Positions 48,703 to 58,067 of a stretch of DNA of 64,000 nucleotides are shown here, piece by piece. Positions within the stretch are counted from its first letter, which is position 1; every line of letters starts with the position of its first letter. The DNA comes from Ilyobacter_A sp963675185. Lineage in GTDB: Bacteria; Fusobacteriota; Fusobacteriia; Fusobacteriales; Fusobacteriaceae. Below the pieces are notes generated by a model, which was not told the DNA's origin, did no database searches, and was given only the letters and a program-made list of their open reading frames with translations. Where the stretch lies: positions 248,001 through 312,000 of the forward strand of contig CAXXOH010000002.1 of assembly GCA_963675185.2 (NCBI GenBank), read 5' to 3'. The position numbers were made by a program, and so were the translations under genes.

Positions 48703-49775
48703 ACCTAGATTGTCAAATTAAATGCAACACTCTTGGATTTCACCCCAAAATACTTCATGGGGTGTTTTCCAACCTAGACGTTTTCTCGGTCTATGATTAA
48801 GTGCTTCCATCACTTTTCTTACATCTTCTTTTGTTAACTTAAAAAAATTGCTTCCCTTTGGAAAATATCTTCGGAGTAATCCGTTGTAATTCTCATTACA
48901 TCCTCTTTCCCAAGAATGATAAGGGTTTGCAAAATAACACTCAACATTCAATTCTTTTTCGAGCTCTTTAAATCCTGCAAATTCTTTCCCATTATCAGAT
49001 GTAAAAGTTTTAATGAACTTACCTGGTATCACTTTAAAAGCCTCTAAAGTCACTTGATTAAATGTTGCAGCCTTTCTGTTATCCATTAGCTCTACAAGTC
49101 CATATCTTGACTTTCTATCAACATACGTCATCATAGCTCCCTGTTTTCCTGAACTTACTACAGTATCACTCTCAAAATGTCCTATTTCACTTCTTTCATC
49201 TGCTTCTTTAGGCCTTTCTGATATGTTTTTCTTATCTGGAATAGTTCCTCTTGTTTCCTTAATGCCGTTAGATTTTTTCTTACCCTGTCTCGGAAGGAGT
49301 TCCTTTTCTGTACCCTTAAATTTCCCCTCTTTAATACCTCTGTAGATAGTCTTAAAACAAGGACAGTCAACACCTTTAATTTTAGCTCTACCAGCAATTT
49401 GTTCGGGAGTCCAACCATCTTCAAGTCTCATTTGAATATAGTCGACAATCTTTTCATCTTCAAGCTTCTCCTTGGCTCCACATCCACATGAAGACTTTCT
49501 AGAATTGTATGCCTCTTGAGCGTTCAACCCTCTGTATTCGCCATCAATGCTATTCCGCTTGATTTCTCTTCCAATACTGGATCTGTTTCTGCCTAGTATT
49601 TTTGCGATATGAAGGGGTTTCATCCCTTTTGCTAAAGATAACGCTATTGTTTCTCTTTCATTTATGCTAAAATATGTATGACTCATAGAAAATCTCCTTT
49701 AAATGTTTGTTCGCACTCACATTATACCAAGGAAATATCTATGGGTCATTTTTTGTTGCAATTAATTATACAATT
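48703..49775 (-). mobile_element. IS30-family insertion sequence, apparently intact
   Basis: Full-length transposase between inverted ends: GATTGTCAAATTAAATGCAAC at the left (about 48708) and, on the other strand at the right, AATTGTATAATTAATTGCAAC (about 49773). About 1.07 kb. The left tip, with neighbouring bases, recurs as a 22-bp exact match at 37128-37149. Confidence 0.88.
48718..49686 (-). CDS. IS30 family transposase
   Basis: 322 aa, complete. HTH_38-type N-terminus (YFSINERETIALSLAKGMK, LGRNRSSIGREIKRN); catalytic Asp in GHFESDTVV, Asp in FTSDNGKEFAGF, Glu in WERGCNENYNGLLRRYFPKG. Different from the decayed IS30 at 10.8 kb in sequence but same family. The stop codon lies at the left inverted repeat. 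Confidence 0.95.
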   Translation of the reverse strand: MSHTYFSINERETIALSLAKGMKPLHIAKILGRNRSSIGREIKRNSIDGEYRGLNAQEAYNSRKSSCGCGAKEKLEDEKIVDYIQMRLEDGWTPEQIAGRAKIKGVDCPCFKTIYRGIKEGKFKGTEKELLPRQGKKKSNGIKETRGTIPDKKNISERPKEADERSEIGHFESDTVVSSGKQGAMMTYVDRKSRYGLVELMDNRKAATFNQVTLEAFKVIPGKFIKTFTSDNGKEFAGFKELEKELNVECYFANPYHSWERGCNENYNGLLRRYFPKGSNFFKLTKEDVRKVMEALNHRPRKRLGWKTPHEVFWGEIQECCI

Positions 49776-49783
49776 CAAGAAAT

Positions 49784-49821
49784 AAAAATCAGCCCGCGAC
49801 ATGTGCCACGGGCTGATTTTT
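49784..49821. terminator. Terminator after fetB-like gene
   Basis: 12-bp stem (49784-49795 / 49810-49821) with AATCAGCCC/GGGCTGATT core, followed on the minus strand by TATTTCTTG and on the plus strand by ATTTTAAG. Confidence 0.85.
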
Positions 49822-49824
49822 ATT

Positions 49825-50613
49825 TTAAGCCGCAAATATATTCTTCTTCAATACATCGTAGCCATCGAATGCAGTTGATAACGAGAAAAATATAGCCATT
49901 ATAGCGCTGAAAAATGTTGTAGTAAATATTGCAAGCATTATCGCTATCTGGTATTTTATAGCCACTAAAGGAACTGAGCCACCCAATATTTGTCCTGTCA
50001 TCATCCCTGGCAGGGAAACAAGCCCTATGGTTGCCATTGAAGCCAAATTCGGGTTTAGTGCAGATAAGACACCCCTGGCAAAATATGGCATAACAGCTTG
50101 GAATCTACTGGCTCCTAGTGCCAGTGTATATAGATAGGTATTCTCTTCCTCCTTCAGCGTGTTGTAAAAGCTTGCCAAACTTACTATATTCCCCTTAAGG
50201 CAGTTGCCAAGTAACATTCCGCCTATAGTTATGAGGTACTTAGCATCAAATATATTGTCTAGCCTCACTATTAGGGTATTAAAATAAACCAGCATTATTG
50301 AATGCGGTATTATTATAGAGAAGAATACAGGGATAACAAAATGCTTTATGCTAAGGTCACTGCCCTTCACAATAGAAAAACTGGCAACAGTTACCATGAG
50401 TATCACATAAAATATGTTTAAATATACATTGTTCAGATTGAATATATATTGTAAATAAATTCCGACTATGCCCAACTGTACAGTCATCCTTAAAATTGAG
50501 GTCAAGAGCCTATTTCTTAGGTTGAATTTAAAATAATTTGCAGTTATTACAACTGGTATTATTAATACAAACAAAAAAAGCATTGAAAAAATAGACAGGT
50601 CTTTTGCTCCCAT
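49825..50613 (-). CDS. FetB/UPF0014 family ABC permease
   Basis: About 262 aa with seven hydrophobic segments. Family signatures LTSILRMTVQLGIVGIYLQYIF, LGNCLKGNIVSLASFYNTL, LGASRFQAVMPYFARGVLSALNPNLASMATIGLVSLPGMMTGQILGGS. In E. coli FetAB is linked to iron export and peroxide resistance. The partner ATPase FetA is not adjacent. ATG 50613 follows GGGAGG; upstream codons are unsupported. Confidence 0.9.
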   Translation of the reverse strand: MGAKDLSIFSMLFLFVLIIPVVITANYFKFNLRNRLLTSILRMTVQLGIVGIYLQYIFNLNNVYLNIFYVILMVTVASFSIVKGSDLSIKHFVIPVFFSIIIPHSIMLVYFNTLIVRLDNIFDAKYLITIGGMLLGNCLKGNIVSLASFYNTLKEEENTYLYTLALGASRFQAVMPYFARGVLSALNPNLASMATIGLVSLPGMMTGQILGGSVPLVAIKYQIAIMLAIFTTTFFSAIMAIFFSLSTAFDGYDVLKKNIFAA

Positions 50614-51103
50614 ACTACCTCCCGATTTTTTAAAGATTAAATAGTTAAAAACAATCAACAGCTACTCTAATAAACACCGATTACTTTTATGCGCTAGCCA
50701 AATTCTCTTCGACCATGATAAAGATCTTAAAAACAGATCGCTTAGCAAATACATATTAATTATACCAAAAATATCTGGATATATCTATGCAATTTATATT
50801 TTAACAAATTTTAAATTAAATAATTTTGCTTTAAACCAAAGAAATTTCAGCTGCATAAGCGGTTAAATCTTAAAGTTTCAACTGTTCTTTTGAGAGTAAA
50901 TCAAAAAATCTTAAAATTAAAACTTGAAACATCTCGTTATTTGAGGTATATTTTAGACTAAGGGAGCATGAGACACTCAAACCGACTCTTTTCTTAACAT
51001 TCTGTTTTTACATTATCTGTTCTTAAAATCATTTGTTTTATTAATTATTTCTCTATTCTTAACATTCTAAAATTCTAAAAAATTATAAAAAGGTGGTATA
51101 ACT
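50614..51103. other. Intergenic region with a short direct repeat
   Basis: About 490 bp without a gene. The segment CTCTTTTCTTAACATTCTG (50986-51004) recurs nearly unchanged at 51051-51069 just before the MBL-fold gene; it may be a binding site. TATAAT-like hexamers occur but no well-spaced promoter was found. Confidence 0.4.
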
Positions 51104-51784
51104 ATGAAAATTAAATTTTTAGGACACTCATGTTTTCATATGGAAAAGTCTGGATTTAAAGCTTTGATAGACCCTTTTATATCCGGTAATCCTGTTTGTC
51201 CGGTAAAGGTCTCAGACTTTAAAGAATTAGACTACATATTCGTTACCCATGGACACAAAAGTCATCTGGGTGATACCATAGAGCTCGCGAAAAATACAGG
51301 TGCAACCGTGATCTCAAATATGGAAATCTGCTATTATCTAAACAAACAAGGGGTAAAGACTTACCCTATGTACACTGGAGCCAGAGTTGAGTTTGAGTTC
51401 GGGACTGTAAAAATGACTCCTGCCCTACACGGATCTTCTATCGAGACCGAATCAGGCCTTATAGAGGGGGGAACTGCGGGTGGCTTCCTAATATATATAG
51501 ACGGTAAAAAATTATATCATGCCGGTGATACCGGTCTTTCCATGGAAATGAAACTACTTGAGTTTGAACATATCGACATAGCACTGCTCCCTATCGGCGG
51601 AAATTTTACCATGGACATTGTTGATGCTGCAAATTCCATCGACTTCATAAAACCTAAAAAGGTCATCCCTATGCACTACAACACCTTTCCACTTTTGAAG
51701 AGGGATCCAAACAAGCTAAGACAAATTGTCGACAGCGAGATAGACGTAATTATACTTTCTCCTGGGGACTCATACGACATATAA
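51104..51784 (+). CDS. UPF0173 metallo-beta-lactamase-fold hydrolase
   Basis: 226 aa of the YtkL/UPF0173 group. MKIKFLGHSCFHME, metal motif THGHKSHLGD (third acidic position kept), GGFLIYIDGKKLYHAGDTGLS, LLPIGGNFTMD and MHYNTFP are diagnostic. Cytoplasmic metal-dependent hydrolase of unknown substrate. SD AAGGTGG. Single gene with its own terminator. Confidence 0.92.
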   Translation: MKIKFLGHSCFHMEKSGFKALIDPFISGNPVCPVKVSDFKELDYIFVTHGHKSHLGDTIELAKNTGATVISNMEICYYLNKQGVKTYPMYTGARVEFEFGTVKMTPALHGSSIETESGLIEGGTAGGFLIYIDGKKLYHAGDTGLSMEMKLLEFEHIDIALLPIGGNFTMDIVDAANSIDFIKPKKVIPMHYNTFPLLKRDPNKLRQIVDSEIDVIILSPGDSYDI

Positions 51785-51792
51785 AACATTAT

Positions 51793-51817
51793 GAGGGCGA
51801 TATGCCCTCTTTTTTTA
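51793..51817 (+). terminator. Terminator after the MBL-fold gene
   Basis: GAGGGC GATAT GCCCTC followed by eight T. Confidence 0.88.
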
Positions 51818-51855
51818 TTACTGAGTAATCTTCATACTAAAAACTGTTAGATTAT

Positions 51856-51888
51856 AAGAAAAAGCCCCTTTTCACGGGGCTTTTTCTT
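51856..51888. terminator. Bidirectional terminator before hsp20 end
   Basis: 13-bp perfect stem (51856-51868 / 51876-51888), core AAAAGCCCC/GGGGCTTTT. Serves the minus-strand hsp20 gene. Confidence 0.88.
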
Positions 51889-51917
51889 AGGTACGTGTAG
51901 GAAAACTGGTAATAACA

Positions 51918-52346
51918 CTATTTAATTTCAATGTCGACTATATCTTCTTTTTTAGTTATCTCTTTTTTAGGCAGGGAAATTGTCAAGATACCGTCTTTGT
52001 GTTCACTTGATATGTTGTCCAAAACCACATCTGCAGGCAGAGTGAAGCTACGGCTAAATGATTGACTTTGGAACTCTTTTCTGTAGTAATTTTTTTCTTT
52101 GTACTCATCAGAAGATTTTTGGTCATAGGAAATTGTAAGCGTATCCTGGTTACGAGTCACCTTTATGTTTTCCTTTTCTATTCCAGGAACCGAAACCTCT
52201 ATTTTATACTTATCACTGTCTTCTATTACATTTACTGGCGGAATAGCCCTCCTGTGGAAAAATTTGTCGTTGAAAATATCGTCCTCAAAAAAATCCTTGA
52301 AGATGCTTGGAGTAAAAACGTCATATTTTTTAATTAGATTTGCCAT
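51918..52346 (-). CDS. Hsp20/alpha-crystallin small heat shock protein
   Basis: 142 aa. Alpha-crystallin domain at about residues 35-130 (IPPVNVIEDSDKYKIEVSVPGIEKENIKV, RSFTLPADVVLDNISSEHKDGILTISLPK) and the C-terminal I-x-I-type tail (VDIEIK). Holdase chaperone for unfolding proteins. ATG 52346 follows AAGGGG; a longer frame to 52385 is unlikely. Next to groESL in the same direction, with its own leader. Confidence 0.93.
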   Translation of the reverse strand: MANLIKKYDVFTPSIFKDFFEDDIFNDKFFHRRAIPPVNVIEDSDKYKIEVSVPGIEKENIKVTRNQDTLTISYDQKSSDEYKEKNYYRKEFQSQSFSRSFTLPADVVLDNISSEHKDGILTISLPKKEITKKEDIVDIEIK

Positions 52347-52463
52347 GATTATCCCCTTCTCTCTATATAAAATAGAACGATACAATAACTATAAAACGTT
52401 TAATTCATGACAATTTTTTTCAGTTAGGTACAATTTTATAAACCACTTTTATGCAGAATTTAT

Positions 52464-54074
52464 TTACATCATAGGTGGCATACCTGCTGCTACTTTAGGA
52501 GTATCTGATTTTTTTTCAGAAACAATTACTTCTGTTGTTAGAACCAACGCTGATATGGATGCGGAATTCTGTATCGCTGACCTAGTCACCTTTGCAGGGT
52601 CTATGATTCCTGCATGCACCATATCCACGTACTCTTCTGTGGCTGCATTGAACCCATATCCTGACTCCATAGATTTTACTTTTTCTACCACCACACCGCT
52701 GTCGAGGCCGGCGTTTTCAGCAATCTGTTTTAGCGGAGTTAGCAAGGCTTTCTTAACTATCTCTATTCCGATACCTTCTTCTCCTGGCAATTTAAAGTCT
52801 TCCATAGCCTTTGCTATTTCCACCAAGATAGTTCCACCTCCTGGGACTATACCCTCTTCTACGGCTGCCCTAGTTGCATTTAAAGCATCTTCTATCCTAA
52901 GTTTTTTCTCCTTCATTTCGGTCTCTGTTGCGGCGCCAACTTTTATTACAGCTACACCTCCAGAAAGTTTTGCAAGCCTTTTTTTAAGTTTTTCTTTATC
53001 GTAACTAGAAGTTGTCTCTTCAGCCTGTCTTTTTATAAGTTCCACTCTTTTAGAGATAAGTTCCTCATTTCCGTGGCCATCCACGATGATTGTTTTGTCT
53101 TTTGTTACTTTTACCTTATTTGCGCTTCCCAACTGATGAAGGGTCGTTGCATCTAATTTTAGTCCTTTTTCTTCACTTATAACTTCTGCCCCTGTCAAGA
53201 TAGCTATATCTTCCAGCATATCCTTTCTTCTGTCACCAAATCCAGGTGCCTTCACCGCCACAACATTCAAAGTCCCCCTGAGTCTGTTTACAACTATTGT
53301 TGCAAGAGCTTCACCCTCTAATTCCTCTGCTATTATGAATAGAGGCCTAGACGAGTTCATTGTCTCTTCTAAAATAGGAAGTATCTCTTTCATGTTGGAG
53401 ATCTTTTTATCTGTAACTAGTATATAAGGGTTCTCGAGGCTAACCTCCATTCTCTCCATATCACTTGCCATGTACGGGGAAACATACCCCTTGTCAAACT
53501 GCATACCTTCAACAACCTCTAAAGTCGTCTCCAGGGATTTAGCTTCCTCTACAGTTATTACCCCTGTTTCACCTACTTTTCCCATCGCCTTCGCTATAAG
53601 CCTACCGATTTCCTCGTCAGCTGCGGATATTGATGCTACTTGCGCTATCTCTTCATTATCCTCTATTTTCTTAGCTTTCTCCTTTAGGTGCTTTACAGCC
53701 TCCTTTGTTGCTTTTTCTATTCCCCTTTTTATAAACATAGGGTTGGCACCGGCACTTACCATTTTAAGCCCCTCTTTTATAATAGCCTGTGCAAGTACTG
53801 TGGCGGTTGTAGTCCCGTCCCCAGCCACCTCGTTTGCCTTTGTCGCAACCTCTTTGATTAGCTGCGCCCCCATGTTTTCAAACTGGTCTTCCAGTTCTAT
53901 CTCCTTAGCTATGGATACGCCGTCATTTGTGATAAGTGGTGCGCCATAAGACTTTTCAAGTACAACATTCCTTCCCCTCGGTCCAAGTGTTACCTTTACT
54001 GAATCTGCAAGGGTATCGACACCTTTTTCAAGTTTTTTTCTAGCTTCCTCGTTAAATTTTAATATCTTAGCCAC
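52464..54074 (-). CDS. groL: Chaperonin GroEL (60 kDa)
   Basis: ATP-driven protein-folding ring subunit. LGPRGRNVVLEKSYGAPLITNDGVSIAKEIELEDQFENMGAQLIKEVA, AGDGTTTATVLAQ, GVAVIKVGAATE and EGIVPGGG; 536 aa, ends in GMPPMM. SD GGAGGTG. Second gene of groES-groEL under CIRCE. Confidence 0.98.
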   Translation of the reverse strand: MAKILKFNEEARKKLEKGVDTLADSVKVTLGPRGRNVVLEKSYGAPLITNDGVSIAKEIELEDQFENMGAQLIKEVATKANEVAGDGTTTATVLAQAIIKEGLKMVSAGANPMFIKRGIEKATKEAVKHLKEKAKKIEDNEEIAQVASISAADEEIGRLIAKAMGKVGETGVITVEEAKSLETTLEVVEGMQFDKGYVSPYMASDMERMEVSLENPYILVTDKKISNMKEILPILEETMNSSRPLFIIAEELEGEALATIVVNRLRGTLNVVAVKAPGFGDRRKDMLEDIAILTGAEVISEEKGLKLDATTLHQLGSANKVKVTKDKTIIVDGHGNEELISKRVELIKRQAEETTSSYDKEKLKKRLAKLSGGVAVIKVGAATETEMKEKKLRIEDALNATRAAVEEGIVPGGGTILVEIAKAMEDFKLPGEEGIGIEIVKKALLTPLKQIAENAGLDSGVVVEKVKSMESGYGFNAATEEYVDMVHAGIIDPAKVTRSAIQNSASISALVLTTEVIVSEKKSDTPKVAAGMPPMM

Positions 54075-54092
54075 TTTTACACCTCCGAAATA

Positions 54093-54365
54093 TTATTGTT
54101 CTAATATAGCTAAAACATCTTCAATTTCAAGTATAATGTACTTTTCTTCCCCGTCCTTTATCTCGGTACCTGAATACCTCTTATAAACGACTTTGTCCCC
54201 TGGTGAAACCTCTTTTAACTCTTCACCGCTTCCTAGGCTTAACACCTCTCCCATATTGGGCATCTCTTTGTCACCCTGTCCAGGAAGAATAATCCCGCTG
54301 GAAGTTTTTTCTTCCATTTTTAAAGGCTTTACAAGTATCCTTTTTCCAATTGGCTTGATGTTCAT
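54093..54365 (-). CDS. groS: Co-chaperonin GroES (10 kDa)
   Basis: 90-aa lid of the GroEL chamber: IKPIGKRILVKPLKMEEKTSSGIILPGQGDKEMPNMGEVLSLG (mobile loop SSGIILPG) and DKVVYKRYSGTEIKDGEEKYIILEIEDVLAIL. SD GGAGGG. First gene of the operon, 18 bp before groL. Confidence 0.98.
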   Translation of the reverse strand: MNIKPIGKRILVKPLKMEEKTSSGIILPGQGDKEMPNMGEVLSLGSGEELKEVSPGDKVVYKRYSGTEIKDGEEKYIILEIEDVLAILEQ

Positions 54366-54401
54366 TATTAAACAACCCTCCTTTGAAATAAGTAATTTTT
54401 G

Positions 54402-54428
54402 TTAGCACTCTACACAAAGGAGTGCTAA
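54402..54428. promoter_or_regulatory. CIRCE operator (HrcA site)
   Basis: Perfect TTAGCACTC-N9-GAGTGCTAA, 37 bp upstream of groS. Predicts HrcA repression and heat induction of groESL; hrcA itself is not in the window. Confidence 0.97.
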
Positions 54429-54442
54429 CTATCTCTAATTTA

Positions 54443-54471
54443 TTCATACCATCTTTCAAGGAAATTGTCAA
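54443..54471 (-). promoter_or_regulatory. groESL promoter
   Basis: TTGACA (54471-54466)-17-TATGAA (54448-54443) on the minus strand; the CIRCE element follows at the transcription start region. Confidence 0.8.
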
Positions 54472-54677
54472 TAGTTTTTTTTGATTTCTTTAAAAAATTT
54501 TCTACGAAATCTCTCTGCATAATTTATTTGCATTGATAACTTCATTTACATATATATTTTACTATATATCACCCATTTATTTATAGGATTTACCAAAATT
54601 TTATAGTATAGAAATTTGAGTGGTAACTTTTAAAAGTATCTTTTCTATACACTATTACCATTTGAGGGGTGATTAAA
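54472..54677. other. Divergent gap groESL / CDP-alcohol gene
   Basis: AT-rich; only the groESL promoter edge and the RBS of the next gene (GAGGGG) are recognised. Confidence 0.4.
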
Positions 54678-55289
54678 ATGCTTGCAGAGTTAAAAAAAAT
54701 TTCGAATCAGCTGACTGCATTAAGACTTCTACTTCTTCCTGTAATGTGGGGGTTTGCTCTAAAAAAATTCCCTTTCTACTATATCGGCATCGCTCTTATT
54801 GTGTGCGGAATAACTGATATTCTAGACGGCTACTTCGCCAGGAAGTTGAATCAAGTCAGCAAATTTGGGAGCAGCCTGGATTCTTGGGCCGATAACACCC
54901 TTTTAATTTCAGCCATAATTTGGGTGGCGATGCTGATGCCGGAAGTTTTTACAGAAAACGCCGTTCTGATAACAATCTCCCTGCTGTTCTATGCCATGTT
55001 TTTAATTGTTGGGCTGATTAAGTTTCGCCGTTTTGCAAACCTGCACCTCTACAGTTCCAAAGCATCTACTACGGTTTTGTACATTTTTTTGGTCCACGCA
55101 TTTCTTTTTGCTGGATACAACAGAGGCTTATTCATATTCGTTGCGATTATCTCCATAATTTCTGCCCTGGAAGGGTTACTTATACAGATAAGCACAAAAA
55201 ATGTCAATGAGAACATGGGATCTGTCTTTTTAGTTTTATTAAAAGAAAGCCACCCATTTCATATTTGGCTGAAAAAACATCTCTTTTAA
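54678..55289 (+). CDS. CDP-alcohol phosphatidyltransferase family protein
   Basis: Membrane enzyme that transfers a phosphatidyl group from CDP-diacylglycerol to an alcohol. The signature D-G-x2-A-R-x8-G-x3-D-x3-D appears in TDILDGYFARKLNQVSKFGSSLDSWAD. About 203 aa with five or six hydrophobic helices. The alcohol (glycerol phosphate, serine, inositol phosphate) cannot be told. ATG 54678 after GAGGGG is preferred to GTG 54669. Heads a run of four same-strand genes. Confidence 0.88.
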   Translation: MLAELKKISNQLTALRLLLLPVMWGFALKKFPFYYIGIALIVCGITDILDGYFARKLNQVSKFGSSLDSWADNTLLISAIIWVAMLMPEVFTENAVLITISLLFYAMFLIVGLIKFRRFANLHLYSSKASTTVLYIFLVHAFLFAGYNRGLFIFVAIISIISALEGLLIQISTKNVNENMGSVFLVLLKESHPFHIWLKKHLF

Positions 55290-55321
55290 TTATAGCAAAA
55301 ATTTTAATGAGGAGGTTATAA

Positions 55322-56443
55322 ATGGAAAAATCGAAAGTTTTCTTCACCGACCTGAGGACAACCCCGAAAATGAACCTTTTGGACAAGTTGGAAAAACTTC
55401 TAGAAAGGACTGGAATAAAAAATATAGATTTTAAAGACAAACTTACAGCTATAAAGATACACTTCGGCGAGCCTGGAAACCTGGCCTACATAAGGCCGAA
55501 CTATGCCTCTAAACTTGTGCATATAGTAAAAAAATTAGGCGGAAAGCCATTTCTAACAGACGCAAACACCCTTTATTCAGGAAGGCGCTCAAACTGTGTG
55601 GACCACCTAGAGAGTGCCTACGAGAACGGCTTCAATCCGCTTGCCACAGGTTGCCACGTCATAATAGCTGACGGCTTAAAGGGAGTGGATTACCGCGAGA
55701 TAAAGATAGATCAGGAGCTGTGTAAAACAGCAAAAATAGGTTCTGCTATTGCTGAGTCGGATATTCTCATCTCCATGACACATTTCAAGGGGCATGAGAT
55801 GACCGGTTTTGGAGGTACTTTGAAAAACCTCGGTATGGGCTGCGCCTCCGTGGGAGGAAAGTTGGAACAACACTCTACATCCAAACCAAATATAAAAACT
55901 GAAAAATGCATAAGCTGTGGCCAGTGTCTTAAGAACTGTGCCCACGACGCTATAGTATGGGATGAAAATAAAAAGGCAAAAATAGTCACCGACAACTGCG
56001 TAGGGTGTGGACAGTGTATTGTAGTCTGCCCAGCAGGAGCTGTAAGAGTTCTGTGGGAAGCGGCTTCTGAACTTCTGAATAAAAAGATAGCCGAGTATAC
56101 CTATGCAGCTATAAAGGGGAAGCAGTGCCTTCATATCAGCTTTATAATGAACGTATCCCCGGACTGCGACTGCTGGAACTCAAACGACGTACCGCTCGTC
56201 CCAGATATAGGCATTGCAGCATCCTTTGACCCTGTGGCCCTAGATATGGCTTGCGTGGATTTAGTAAATGGTGCCCCTATCATATACGGCTCTAAGCTAA
56301 CAGATAGTCACCATGAACACGGGGAGTTAATCGGCGAGGATAAGTTTAGCTATGTACATCCGAATACCGATTGGAGGATCGGACTAAAGCATGCCGAAAA
56401 AATTGGCGTCGGTTCTATGGAATATGAACTAATAAAAATTTAA
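55322..56443 (+). CDS. DUF362 protein with two [4Fe-4S] ferredoxin motifs
   Basis: 373 aa. DUF362 segments at both ends (KIHFGEPGNLAYIRP, LTDANTLYSGRR, SMTHFKGHEMTGFGGTLKNLGMGCA, and DCWNSNDVPLVPDIGIAASFDPVALDMACVDLVN) around two ferredoxin clusters CISCGQCLKNC and CVGCGQCIVVCPAGAV (about residues 200-250). An anaerobe-type iron-sulfur protein; redox partner and substrate unknown. SD GAGGAGG, 32 bp after the preceding gene. Confidence 0.9.
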   Translation: MEKSKVFFTDLRTTPKMNLLDKLEKLLERTGIKNIDFKDKLTAIKIHFGEPGNLAYIRPNYASKLVHIVKKLGGKPFLTDANTLYSGRRSNCVDHLESAYENGFNPLATGCHVIIADGLKGVDYREIKIDQELCKTAKIGSAIAESDILISMTHFKGHEMTGFGGTLKNLGMGCASVGGKLEQHSTSKPNIKTEKCISCGQCLKNCAHDAIVWDENKKAKIVTDNCVGCGQCIVVCPAGAVRVLWEAASELLNKKIAEYTYAAIKGKQCLHISFIMNVSPDCDCWNSNDVPLVPDIGIAASFDPVALDMACVDLVNGAPIIYGSKLTDSHHEHGELIGEDKFSYVHPNTDWRIGLKHAEKIGVGSMEYELIKI

Positions 56444-56467
56444 TGTCTATAACAAAGGAGGGCTGTT

Positions 56468-56992
56468 ATGTATAATACAATAAACAATTACAGTATCTTG
56501 AAGTTTAATAAAAACAGCGACTATATGTTGGAGTTTGTCTTTATATCAGTTGGGGTGATTATCCCTCTGCTCGTCCACTTTTTCGGGTTACCAGGACAGG
56601 TGTTTCTTCCTATGCACTGGACAGTTTACTGTGCCGGGCTCATATACGGCAGCAGGATAGGATTGTTTACCGGGTTTACTATCCCCATCATGAATAATCT
56701 AGTCACAGGTATGCCCGCTACCGCTGTACTACCGCTTATCACACTTGAATTAAGCGTCTATGGTATGATTTCAGGAATTTTAAGGAAGAAAACTAGGTGG
56801 CCTAATACCCTAATCTTAGTTTTTTCCATGCTTTCAGGAAGGGCAGCCTATCTTGCAGCGACTATCCTGTTAAAAGGCTTTTCTCAAGCCTGGTCTTTTG
56901 CATCGGGAATATGGAAGTTAGGGCTTGTCTCAACGATAGCTCAGATTGTATTAATCCCAATAATAGTAAGGGGTATAAGGGGGAGAATGTAG
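56468..56992 (+). CDS. ECF transporter S component (substrate unknown)
   Basis: 174 aa with five or six transmembrane helices: FVFISVGVIIPLLVHFFGLPGQVFLPMHWTVYCAGLIYGSRIGLFTGFTIPIMNNLVTGMPA. This resembles S-components of energy-coupling-factor vitamin or nucleobase transporters, which share EcfAAT encoded elsewhere. Its neighbour is a phosphoribosyltransferase, so a nucleobase or pyridine/pyrimidine vitamin precursor is a reasonable guess. SD AAGGAGG. Confidence 0.82.
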   Translation: MYNTINNYSILKFNKNSDYMLEFVFISVGVIIPLLVHFFGLPGQVFLPMHWTVYCAGLIYGSRIGLFTGFTIPIMNNLVTGMPATAVLPLITLELSVYGMISGILRKKTRWPNTLILVFSMLSGRAAYLAATILLKGFSQAWSFASGIWKLGLVSTIAQIVLIPIIVRGIRGRM

Positions 56993-57955
56993 TTGCTTGA
57001 TAAGGTGAGCGTTTATAGAGTAGGAGATAAAATAGGGAAGCTTTTTTTCTTGGATAAGCTTCTCTTTTCTTTTTCAGGTATTTCGGTTGAAATAGTGTCT
57101 AAGAATTCAGACTTATCAGTTCTTTACAAAACTTGGCTGGACTATATGGGTTGCCATAACACTTTAAAGATCTGCTATTCCACAGGGGAAAGCAGGAAAA
57201 ACTTCTCAGTACAAAAAAGGGTATACACAGACATATACCTTAATATGGATATCTCCACCGAAGTGGAATCCTTTATTTTATTGGACAAAATAGATGAAGA
57301 ATTTATTTTAAAAAATGAAAAGTTTCTCAAGAATTATTTTTTAGACTTTCTTCATGGATTTGATGCACAGCTTGATCCAGATGAGTTATGCGAAAGCAGT
57401 TATTTTTTGAAGAATCAATATTTCCCACGTTTATCCATAAAACTTTCCAATGGTAAAACTTTAACGGGGTTTGCAGGTGGGTATTTCGAGCTTTTTCACC
57501 TTGGCAGCGACGTGATAAAAACCAAGATTTCTGGTAGTAAAAAATTCCCAGAAGGCTTGTTGGAACTTTGTGTCCTGGCTTATAAAAAAAATTTTGCAGG
57601 TCTTGTAGACGGAATTGTTTATATACCGTCTACCAAATACGGGGTACTTATGGACAGTTTTGCTCGGGAGTTTTCCTCAAACTGTAACCTCCCAATACTA
57701 TCCGCACTAGAAAAAAAACACGACTTGATGGAACAAAAAAAACTTGATAAACTTTCCCGCAGGTATCAGAATATGTCGGAGGCCTTTAGATGCAGGCTGC
57801 CTGGCAGCGTCCCGGGTAAAAGTATATTGCTTCTAGATGATGTATGGGCAAGCGGTGCTACCATGAGCAAAACCTCAGAATACCTCTACTCTCTGGGGGC
57901 TAAAAAGGTCTACGCTTTAGCAATTGTAAAAAAAGATAGGCAGTTCAACTTATAA
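56993..57955 (+). CDS. Phosphoribosyltransferase-domain protein
   Basis: 320 aa starting at TTG 56993, directly after the TAG of the S-component gene, with GGGGAGA upstream. The C-terminal third is a type I PRTase (NLPILSALEKK, PGKSILLLDDVWASGATMSKTSEYLYSLGAKKVYALAIVKK; the DDVWASGAT loop binds PRPP). The N-terminal about 200 residues are not recognised. It could salvage the substrate imported by the S component. Followed by a strong terminator. Confidence 0.8.
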   Translation: MLDKVSVYRVGDKIGKLFFLDKLLFSFSGISVEIVSKNSDLSVLYKTWLDYMGCHNTLKICYSTGESRKNFSVQKRVYTDIYLNMDISTEVESFILLDKIDEEFILKNEKFLKNYFLDFLHGFDAQLDPDELCESSYFLKNQYFPRLSIKLSNGKTLTGFAGGYFELFHLGSDVIKTKISGSKKFPEGLLELCVLAYKKNFAGLVDGIVYIPSTKYGVLMDSFAREFSSNCNLPILSALEKKHDLMEQKKLDKLSRRYQNMSEAFRCRLPGSVPGKSILLLDDVWASGATMSKTSEYLYSLGAKKVYALAIVKKDRQFNL

Positions 57956-58042
57956 ATAAAAGAATAAACTGTTATGCTGCTTAAAACACCGATTTTTATA
58001 TTTTTCTTATTCCATTTTTTGGAAGATCCCTACAAACTAAAA

Positions 58043-58067
58043 AAAGCTTGGACTGTCTCCAAGCTTT
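58043..58067. terminator. Bidirectional terminator
   Basis: AAAGCTTGGA / TCCAAGCTTT (58043-58052 / 58058-58067), between the convergent PRTase and sixA genes. Confidence 0.85.
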
